Positions 21,709-26,425 of a stretch of 26,425 nucleotides of DNA are shown piece by piece. Position 1 is the stretch's first letter. Each line of letters starts with the position of its first letter. Below the pieces are notes generated by a model. It searched no databases. It was not told the origin of the DNA and saw only the letters and a program-made list of their open reading frames with translations. The translations under genes and the position numbers were made by a program. The DNA is taken from the IMG/VR virus record IMGVR_UViG_3300005607_000424, positions 1 through 26,425 of that record; one strand, written 5' to 3'. This DNA comes from a virus.

Positions 21709-21990
21709 ATGGCATTCGGCTTGACGGTCAGGGCGAAACGGACCGAGCAGGGCATCGGCCTCAACGACTTCGCCGAGCGGCTCGGCGTATCGCCGGCCTA
21801 TTGGTCGCGCGTCGAGCGTGAACAGGAAAAGCCGCCGCGCGACGAGCTTGTCGAGCGCGCCGCGGCGATCCTGGGCGTGCGCATGGACGATCTGTTCGTC
21901 GAGGCGGGGCGCCTGCCGCCGGACATGAGAAGAGATCTGAAGCGCGTAGTCCAGACCTACAGGCGCATGAAGCAACTGCCGCCGAAGTAA
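21709..21990 (+). CDS. XRE-family repressor
   Basis: 93 residues from the ATG at 21709; AAGGAGG starts right after the ImmA-like stop. FGLTVRAKRTEQGIGLNDFAERLGVSPAYWSRVEREQEKPPRDELVERAAAILG is a textbook HTH_3 domain (residues about 4-62), followed by a helical tail (RDLKRVVQTYRRMKQL) that could dimerise or serve as cleavage target. Expected role: repressor that keeps the prophage silent, with the operators in the divergent gap at 20777-20984. Confidence 0.85.
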   Translation: MAFGLTVRAKRTEQGIGLNDFAERLGVSPAYWSRVEREQEKPPRDELVERAAAILGVRMDDLFVEAGRLPPDMRRDLKRVVQTYRRMKQLPPK

Positions 21991-22075
21991 TCCAGGGAAT
22001 TACTTGCCGCGCAGACTTGCTCTATTCGAAACGCGAGGCAGTCTGGACTTGCTCACGCCGCAGAGGGTTGCATCG

Positions 22076-22699
22076 ATGCCGCCGCGCTGTCTTCTTTCTC
22101 TTCTCGAAACCGCCGCCAGGTGGTCCGTGTCCGCATTCGACGTTGTCACATGGGCGCTCGAAGGGCTTCTGTCTCTCTCCATTGCATCGCCGCCGGTCCG
22201 GATCGGACCTGCCGAATTCCTATCGGGTGTCGTCGATGTAGAGCCGACCTATGTTCTCCCGCTTTTTCGGCGCGACGGAGCGCCCATGCAATCCGTTTCG
22301 ATCCGGTGTGTAAGGAATAGCGACAAAAAGCCTTGCTGGATCGTCGATCCCGTCGAAGGGATCATCATCACCGCCGGGGACGTTTTCGTTCGTCGCGCAG
22401 AAATCGAGCGCTTCGAGAAGGATCACCGGATATTCGACGGAGATAAATCGCTTCCAGCAACCCGGCGCCCTGCGGGGGCTCAGCGGCCTGGGCCGGGCGT
22501 TCAACCCCGCCATGACTGGGATTCATTCTACGCGGCGCTCGTTCGCCGCATTCACGAGCACGGCCTGCCGTCCACGCAGGCCGAACTGGTACGGGAGATG
22601 CGCGATTGGTTCGAGCAACGGGACGATGAAAGGGCGCCGGACGAGAGTACCATTGCTCGCAAGATCAGGGTCGTCTGGCACGAGCTGCATCGATCATAG
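22076..22699 (+). CDS. Unknown phage protein with C-terminal helical DNA-binding-like part
   Basis: 207 residues from the ATG at 22076 (AGAGGG 8 bases upstream); a TTG at 22004 would add 24 residues. The N-terminus, CLLSLLETAARWSVSAFDVVTWALEGLLSLSI, resembles an adaptor HTH, then a beta-rich middle (YVLPLFR, ITAGDVFVRRAEIERFE). After a Pro/Arg linker, residues about 145-207 hold DWDSFYAALVRRIHEHGLPS-type text, LVREMRDWFEQRDDERAPDESTIARKI, a pattern seen in other alphaproteobacterial mobile-element proteins of unknown function. It ends 14 bases from the convergent integrase stop. Confidence 0.65.
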   Translation: MPPRCLLSLLETAARWSVSAFDVVTWALEGLLSLSIASPPVRIGPAEFLSGVVDVEPTYVLPLFRRDGAPMQSVSIRCVRNSDKKPCWIVDPVEGIIITAGDVFVRRAEIERFEKDHRIFDGDKSLPATRRPAGAQRPGPGVQPRHDWDSFYAALVRRIHEHGLPSTQAELVREMRDWFEQRDDERAPDESTIARKIRVVWHELHRS

Positions 22700-22713
22700 C
22701 TGCATGCTTTTTA

Positions 22714-23976
22714 TCATGCGGCGCGATCGGAAGCGGGCGATGTCGATACAAGCCTCAACCTCGGGCGCAGCAGCTCGCCCACGGCATCCGCTCCATGACG
22801 GACAGGGTCGTCCAATAGGTGAGCGTAGCGTTGGGTCGTCTTCGTGCTGTTATGGCCGAGTAGCTTTCCGATCATGGGCAGCGACATGCCGCCGCTCGCC
22901 AGCAGCGACGCGAATGTGTGCCTCAGATCATGGACCCGGACGCCTTCGAGTCCGGCGATTTTTCGAATGTCGGCCCAGAAGCGCCGGATATCCTCGATGG
23001 GCTTGCCTTCCACGGCGCCGGGAAAGAGCCATTCGGCGTCGGCGGGAAGAGCGGCGAGTCGCGCGCGGATGAAGGCGACAGCGGCGCGCGAGAGCGGAAC
23101 GCGGTGCATCTTCCTTTGCTTGGTCGTGGAGGCCTTCTTCGTCCAGATCGCAAGATCGAGGTTGAATTCCTCAGGCCGCGCAGTCAGCGCCTCGCCCTTC
23201 CGTGCGCCTGTGAGCAGGATGAACCGCACGACGTCGGCGGCGTGCTGGTTCTTGTGTTCGTCGATGGCGGACGCAAGGCGATCGATCTGGTCGAGCGTGA
23301 GGAATACCTCGCGTTCGTTCTCCACGTTGCGATGGAAGGCAGCGGCCGGATTGTCGGCGCGCATCTGCCATCGCCTGACTGCGAGATTGAACATCTTGCG
23401 CACCACCTCGCCGACACGGTTTGCGCGGATCGGCGTCGGGCGCGGCTTTGCGAAGCCGCGTTTGCGCTTGTATTTCGGATTTTCCTTGCGTGGGCGGGCG
23501 CGGCCGGCGGCGATCTTTGCGAGCAGCTTCGACACGTCCGCTTCGGCGATCTCGGCGACCTTGCGCGACCCCCATTCCGGCTCGACCAGCTTGCGGAGCA
23601 TCGAAATCTGATCCTTGCCGTTGCGCTTCGAGAGCGTCGGCACATGCTGTTCGATATAGCGGTCGATCAACTCGCGTACCGTTGGCGCGGAGCGCAGCTC
23701 CTGGCGCTTGACGAGCGGATCGACGCCTGCGTCGATGCTGCGCTTGAGTTCTTTCGCCCGTTCGCGCGCGGCCGTGACCGACCAGTCGGGCCATGAACCG
23801 ATCGTGAGATAGCGGCGCCGGCCTGCGATCCGGTAGTCGAGAAAGAACGCTTTCGATCCGGACGGTTTCACGCACAACCCGAATCCGGCGACGTCGTCGT
23901 CGCGGATGTGCAAATCGCGCTCGCCTTGAGGCGACGGCGCCATCTTCGCCAAGCGTTCGGTAAGATGAGCCTTCAT
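22714..23976 (-). CDS. Tyrosine integrase (P4/DUF4102 type)
   Basis: 420 residues from the ATG at 23976 (a GTG at 23997 would add 7; neither has a good Shine-Dalgarno). Residues about 1-90 are the DUF4102 arm-binding domain (LCVKPSGSKAFFLDYRIAGRRRYLTIG), residues 98-220 the core-binding domain with a basic insert (RPRKENPKYKRKRGF). The catalytic set is complete: Arg259 in TGARKGE, Lys about 286-289, His349 and Arg352 in HDLRHTF, His375 in LLGH, Tyr384 in TTQRYAH. It should recombine phage DNA into the 3' half of tRNA-fMet, whose remnant begins about 315 bp upstream of its start. Confidence 0.95.
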   Translation of the reverse strand: MKAHLTERLAKMAPSPQGERDLHIRDDDVAGFGLCVKPSGSKAFFLDYRIAGRRRYLTIGSWPDWSVTAARERAKELKRSIDAGVDPLVKRQELRSAPTVRELIDRYIEQHVPTLSKRNGKDQISMLRKLVEPEWGSRKVAEIAEADVSKLLAKIAAGRARPRKENPKYKRKRGFAKPRPTPIRANRVGEVVRKMFNLAVRRWQMRADNPAAAFHRNVENEREVFLTLDQIDRLASAIDEHKNQHAADVVRFILLTGARKGEALTARPEEFNLDLAIWTKKASTTKQRKMHRVPLSRAAVAFIRARLAALPADAEWLFPGAVEGKPIEDIRRFWADIRKIAGLEGVRVHDLRHTFASLLASGGMSLPMIGKLLGHNSTKTTQRYAHLLDDPVRHGADAVGELLRPRLRLVSTSPASDRAA

Positions 23977-24060
23977 GCCTGTGCCGTTCGCTGCCACGCC
24001 TCGACTGAGGCGCGGTGTTCAACGGCGCGCAAGATGCTCGATGTGACCTCGAGGGGCTAA

Positions 24061-24110
24061 GGCGGAATAGGGCGGAAAGGGGCGGAAAGGGGCGGAAAGG
24101 GAGGGAACGG
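24061..24110 (+). repeat. Array C: five 10-bp GGCGGAAAGG repeats
   Basis: GGCGGAATAG at 24061, GGCGGAAAGG at 24071, 24081 and 24091, GAGGGAACGG at 24101, strictly head to tail. Location between int and the attachment core makes arm-type integrase or excisionase sites the first hypothesis. The core GCGGAA is shared with arrays A and B. Confidence 0.8.
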
Positions 24111-24175
24111 GGAGCGCAAACTTGATCGTGCGGCTCGCCAATAGCTCGCCCCGCGAAACGCTTTCATCGACCCAC

Positions 24176-24215
24176 GAATGCGCCTGAATGCGCTCGAATG
24201 CGGCTTGATGCCGGC
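24176..24215 (+). repeat. Second 10-bp repeat array beside the attachment core
   Basis: GAATGCGCCT at 24176, GAATGCGCTC at 24186, GAATGCGGCT at 24196 and the weaker TGATGCCGGC at 24206. A different motif from array C but the same exact 10-bp period; together they would give two classes of site in one attachment arm. Confidence 0.6.
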
Positions 24216-24246
24216 GACGTTCGTTCGGCAGGTCAAGCACTTATTG

Positions 24247-24262
24247 CCTAAGTCATTGATCG
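24247..24262 (-). repeat. Box copy beside the attachment core
   Basis: On the minus strand CGATCAATGACTTAGG. Its last 14 bases are identical to the box at 14155-14168, 10 kb away. It lies about 30 bp from the tRNA remnant. Confidence 0.6.
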
Positions 24263-24290
24263 GGTTGGAAAACCGCCGAATGTCCGGCGG

Positions 24291-24339
24291 TAGGCTCATA
24301 ACCTGAAGGTCGTAGGTTCAAATCCTACCCCCGCAACCA
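24291..24339 (+). tRNA. 3' half of initiator tRNA-Met(CAT): attachment site junction (attL/attR)
   Basis: The sequence from the anticodon stem on is a tRNA: anticodon loop CTCATAA with CAT at 24297-24299, T arm GTAGG-TTCAAAT-CCTAC (24312-24328), acceptor 3' strand CCCCGCA, discriminator A and encoded CCA (24337-24339). It matches the initiator type; its partner 5' strand would be CGCGGGG with the C1:A72 mismatch, but no such sequence or D arm lies upstream. The identity starts at about AGGCTCATAA, so the crossover lies in the anticodon stem-loop. The 5' half, with a phage-supplied 3' half, should be at the other prophage end. Not a functional gene by itself. Confidence 0.85.
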
Positions 24340-24343
24340 AATT

Positions 24344-24372
24344 CGCCCGCTAGGCCAAAGGCTTAGCGGGCG
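24344..24372 (+). terminator. Terminator of the original tRNA-fMet gene
   Basis: CGCCCGCTAGGCC and GGCTTAGCGGGCG form a 13-bp stem (one G-T pair) with an AAA loop, followed by TTTGCTGTT. It starts 5 bases after the tRNA CCA end, as expected of a host tRNA terminator, which marks this as the host side of the junction. Confidence 0.8.
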
Positions 24373-24632
24373 TTTGCTGTTGGGCTCCCGCCACGGGCTG
24401 CGGCTGAGTCAACAATGAGTCAACAAAATTTATGGCGGGGATTGGCGGCGATCCCGCAGTGGGTGCGCTGTTTCCAACGCACACCAGTGCCAATTTCCGA
24501 ACCCGCCTTGAACGGTTGTCGGTTGCATAAACGGCAAATCGGATTCGCTCGCGCGCATGATTCCTGAGAAAATATGGCACGAATCAGTTGGTCTTACGCT
24601 TCCGTGAATTGCCGACGCGCGACCGGGCGAAG
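24373..24632. other. Intergenic host-side stretch with an 11-bp tandem repeat
   Basis: Holds a perfect tandem TGAGTCAACAA at 24405-24415 and 24416-24426. The rest has no convincing gene; the one minus-strand frame has no ribosome-binding site and no recognisable product. The promoter of the following operon should be here but no clear -35/-10 pair is seen. Confidence 0.5.
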
Positions 24633-25058
24633 ATGAAAAGCCACCAAGACTATGCTGATCTTGTTGCCCAGGCTGAAAGGGCAGTAGCCGCGGTAAAGGA
24701 CCCGGACCTTAAGCGCATTGCCTTTCAAAAGGTCCTCGACGATCTCCTTGGCTCTTCCGGAGCCAAACAGCCCGCACCGTCACGGCCGATCAGGAAAGCA
24801 CGTGCAAGAGATCGATCGAAGGCCAAGCCTAATACGCGCGGACCGAAAGCATACATCCACGAGCTTATCGAGGAAGGTTTTTTCAAGAAGCCTAAGACGA
24901 TATCTCAGGTGAAGGCCGAGCTTGAAAACCGCGGCCACCATATCCCCTTGACCTCATTGAGTGGCCCTCTGCAAAGACTCTGCCAAGAAAGATCCCTGAG
25001 ACGTCAAAAGCTAAAGGCCGTGGGGAACAAGCAAACGTATGCATACTCCGCGTGGTGA
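24633..25058 (+). CDS. Winged-helix-like protein of unknown function, first of a two-gene unit
   Basis: 141 residues from the ATG at 24633 (a TTG at 24588 would add 15). Residues 1-45 are a helical part (YADLVAQAERAVAAVKDPDLKRIAFQKVLDDLL), then a basic linker (RKARARDRSKAKPN), and residues about 78-141 the segment KAYIHELIEEGFFKKPKTISQVKAELENRGHHIPLTSLSGPLQRLCQERSLRRQK-type pattern, which reads as a winged helix. This C-terminal module occurs in many unnamed bacterial proteins. The gene is AT-richer than the prophage. It is 3 bases from the HEPN-like gene, so both are one unit. DNA-binding regulator or antitoxin is possible; not proven. Confidence 0.65.
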   Translation: MKSHQDYADLVAQAERAVAAVKDPDLKRIAFQKVLDDLLGSSGAKQPAPSRPIRKARARDRSKAKPNTRGPKAYIHELIEEGFFKKPKTISQVKAELENRGHHIPLTSLSGPLQRLCQERSLRRQKLKAVGNKQTYAYSAW

Positions 25059-25061
25059 GAT

Positions 25062-25829
25062 ATGCCCGCTCGTCGACGCAGCAGCGACGATGATTCGCCA
25101 GCCTCGATCCTGGAGCGATTAGCGAAGCAAGCGATCGACATCGCCAAGAAGGCTAGGAGACACAGGCAAAATCTAGCTGGTGACAATTTTTACGGGAACA
25201 AGCTTGCTCAATTAAGGGCTGATGCCACTAACGCTTTCAGCGATCTAACCGCCCAATCGGCTGGCGATACGACCGCACTTGCTGAGCTGATCGAATCGAT
25301 TTTTTCGGCACAAACAGCGCGCCCTGCGCGGCTCAAATGCTACAGAGAACTATCATACGCGTTGCGGACTACCTGGAGGCGGTCGAAGCCCCTAAGTCAG
25401 TCTAGTGGCGATGCAAGCCTCTTTCCACTTACCATTCTCACGCAAGCGAAAAGAGGATATCTGCCCGCAATTGGCAGGCAGATGAATGGATGCTTCGAGC
25501 AAGGATGGTACGACGCATGCGCTGTCATGATGCGCCGCTTAGTCGAAATCTCGATCATCGAAGCGTTTGAGCACAAAGGCATTGCAAGCAAGATTAAGGA
25601 CAATGCAGGCAACTACCTGCATTTGTCGGCGTTGGTCGATCGTTCGATGACTGAGCCCAAGATTGCTCTTTCACGCAACGCAAAAAAGGCACTCCCGCAG
25701 CTCAGAGACCTCGGCCACTTGTCTGCACACGGGCGGCATTATCATGCTACTAAAGACGACATCGAAAAGGTGCGGCACGGATGCCGAATCGTGATTGAAG
25801 AATTTCTTCACCATGGCGGCTTGCTGTAG
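25062..25829 (+). CDS. HEPN/DUF4145-like protein
   Basis: 255 residues from the ATG at 25062, GGTGAG just upstream. Residues about 1-110 are a charged helical region. Residues about 140-255 have the DUF4145/HEPN pattern: GCFEQGWYDACAVMMRRLVEISII, a long gap with NYLHLSALVDRSM, then LPQLRDLGHLSAHGRHYHATKDDIEKVR and VIEEFLHHGG. The RDLGHLSAH stretch corresponds to the conserved Arg...His of these domains, but spacing differs from the canonical Rx4-6H, so RNase activity is uncertain. HEPN proteins paired with a small DNA-binding protein are frequent in toxin-antitoxin and anti-phage units. Low G+C, beside a tRNA integration site. Confidence 0.7.
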   Translation: MPARRRSSDDDSPASILERLAKQAIDIAKKARRHRQNLAGDNFYGNKLAQLRADATNAFSDLTAQSAGDTTALAELIESIFSAQTARPARLKCYRELSYALRTTWRRSKPLSQSSGDASLFPLTILTQAKRGYLPAIGRQMNGCFEQGWYDACAVMMRRLVEISIIEAFEHKGIASKIKDNAGNYLHLSALVDRSMTEPKIALSRNAKKALPQLRDLGHLSAHGRHYHATKDDIEKVRHGCRIVIEEFLHHGGLL

Positions 25830-25869
25830 CGTTTTAATCGAAACAGGATTTAACTCGTTTCAGCGCTAC
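25826..25869. terminator. Inverted repeat between convergent genes
   Basis: GTAGCG (25826) pairs with CGCTAC (25864-25869), and GAAAC with GTTTC inside, giving a broken stem that overlaps both stop codons. The T-rich GTTTTAATC lies in the left arm. Weak bidirectional terminator at best. Confidence 0.4.
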
Positions 25870-26210
25870 GCCGCCGTGGTCGCCACCCCGTCAAGCCGCA
25901 CGCGCACGATGGTCGCGCCGTTTCCGGCAGCCTCGATGGCGGTGCCGATCGGATAGCGGCCGGCGCCGGGGACGTTGACCTGCTTGGCGGCGTCGTCCCA
26001 GGCCACCGGGTCGCCGGCGGCGATGACGGCGCTCGCGAGCTTCGGCAGATCGAAGACGCCCTCGGTCGCAATCGCGATTGTCTCTCCAGCTGCAGCCGTC
26101 TTGGTGGCAACGCCAAACAAGGCACCGATCACCATAGCGTCGCCCGAGGTCACACCGCCAACGGGCGTCACGACCGTGATTATGCGGCCTTCCTGAATGT
26201 AGTTCTTCAT
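25866..26210 (-). CDS. DUF2190 capsid protein of a second phage
   Basis: 114 residues from the ATG at 26210 (MKNYIQEGRIITVVTP), AAAGGA 8 bases upstream. It has the same features as the DUF2190 protein at 603-953: an N-terminal KNYIQEG, IGALFGVATKTAA, the motif GVFDLPKL, DPVAWDDAAK and a final RVRLDG strand, but low overall identity, so it is another lineage rather than a recent duplicate. It follows the gpW-like gene by 2 bases. In lambda-like phages portal and protease genes usually lie between these two, so this is either a different order or a deletion. Confidence 0.85.
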   Translation of the reverse strand: MKNYIQEGRIITVVTPVGGVTSGDAMVIGALFGVATKTAAAGETIAIATEGVFDLPKLASAVIAAGDPVAWDDAAKQVNVPGAGRYPIGTAIEAAGNGATIVRVRLDGVATTAA

Positions 26211-26212
26211 CG

Positions 26213-26425
26213 TCACGTTCCTTTCGATGAGCTGATGCGAACCTGGTTGACGCGCGGCGCGGAGGCCGCGGCGATGCGCCGGTCGAGGTCGGCGAGCGCT
26301 GCGGCCATCTCGGCGTCGCTCGCATAGGTGACGCGGCGGCCCTCGTATTCGACCGTGCGCACGCCGGCGAAGCGCGCCTTCAAGAGCGCTTCGCGCATGG
26401 CTTCGAGTTCGGGCACGCTTGCCAT
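26213..26425 (-). CDS. gpW-like head-tail joining protein of a second phage (at window edge)
   Basis: 70 residues, MASVPELEAMREALLKARFAG, then VRTVEYEGRRVTYASDAEMAAALADLDRRIAAAS and a short tail (VNQVRISSSKGT). The two helices around a VEYxGRRVTY hairpin are the gpW/head-tail-joining pattern, also seen at 4545-4754. The ATG is the last base triplet of the window, so a start further upstream cannot be excluded and the ribosome-binding site is not visible. It shows that a second phage head module, also leftward, begins here. Confidence 0.75.
   Translation of the reverse strand: MASVPELEAMREALLKARFAGVRTVEYEGRRVTYASDAEMAAALADLDRRIAAASAPRVNQVRISSSKGT

Larger units (their letters stand above)
23977..24290. 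other. Integrase-proximal arm region of the attachment site
   Basis: 314 bp without a gene between the integrase start and the tRNA remnant. It holds two arrays of 10-bp direct repeats, a copy of the 16-bp box, and, touching the tRNA sequence, an inverted repeat CCGCCG (24273-24278) with CGGCGG (24285-24290). This is what the P arm of a DUF4102-integrase attachment site would contain. Confidence 0.6.

Noticed and set aside
22700-22735. Terminator between the unknown gene at 22076-22699 and integrase (GCATG/CATGC around a T-run)
   Set aside because: Only a 5-bp stem with the T-run in the loop; too weak to call.
24265-24339. Complete functional tRNA-Met gene
   Set aside because: The acceptor 5' strand and D arm are absent; upstream sequence is an unrelated hairpin. 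Only the 3' half from the anticodon stem is present.
24350-24580. Minus-strand 76-codon frame downstream of the tRNA remnant
   Set aside because: It begins without a ribosome-binding site, runs into the tRNA terminator and matches nothing I recognise.

Overview
The window is most of an integrated temperate phage genome of high G+C content, in what is probably an alphaproteobacterium of the Hyphomicrobiales (rhizobia-like) group. The host inference rests on phage-borne GcrA and GapR homologues (families largely confined to Alphaproteobacteria), the 3' half of an alphaproteobacterial-type initiator tRNA-fMet gene at the integration point, and DUF6362/DUF6378/XF1762-type phage genes. No tail or lysis gene is visible; they would lie beyond the left edge.

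Layout. (1) 1-7498, minus strand: a lambda-like head and packaging module, transcribed right to left: small terminase, large terminase, a small unknown protein, gpW-like joiner, portal, fused prohead protease/major capsid protein, DUF2190 protein, head-tail adaptor and a cut-off DUF6441-like gene. (2) 7689-9013, plus strand: three accessory genes running against everything around them. (3) 9010-11663, minus: four overlapping genes (ParB-like domain, DNA methyltransferase, Mom-like XF1762 GNAT protein, PLP-dependent enzyme) that look like a DNA base-modification cassette, behind a long leader with tandem 8-bp repeats and a promoter-like site with a dyad. (4) 12161-20708, minus: the early replication/recombination operon (excisionase-like HTH, PD-(D/E)XK nuclease, OB-like candidate, GapR-Rmf fusion, GcrA, AAA ATPase, small protein, HNH nuclease, primase-helicase, unknown protein, RuvC-like nuclease, DUF6378, DUF6362), almost every junction being an ATGA/TGATG-type overlap. 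(5) 20985-22699, plus: ImmA/IrrE peptidase, XRE repressor and an unknown gene, i.e. the lysogeny switch, facing (6) the tyrosine integrase at 22714-23976. (7) 23977-24372: recombination-arm region with two arrays of 10-bp repeats, then the displaced 3' half of tRNA-fMet and its terminator; this is the phage/host junction. (8) 24633-25829, plus: an AT-richer two-gene unit (winged-helix-like protein plus HEPN/DUF4145-like protein). (9) 25866-26425, minus: a second, unrelated copy of phage head genes (DUF2190 and a gpW-like gene), so another prophage or remnant starts here.

How the parts work together: the XRE/ImmA pair would keep the divergent early operon silent; on induction Int plus the HTH protein excise the phage at tRNA-fMet, the primase-helicase, AAA protein and nucleases replicate and resolve the DNA, GcrA/GapR-Rmf may retune host chromosome and ribosome functions, the methyltransferase/Mom-like cassette would mark phage DNA, and the head module packages it.

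The most unusual signals are the ParB-MTase-XF1762-PLP cassette; a strong internal ribosome-binding site inside the protease-capsid fusion; a GapR-Rmf fusion next to GcrA; and a family of 10-bp-periodic GCGGAA repeats, with a companion 16-bp box, recurring in the main intergenic gaps. All functional calls come from reading motifs by eye; no database search was run.
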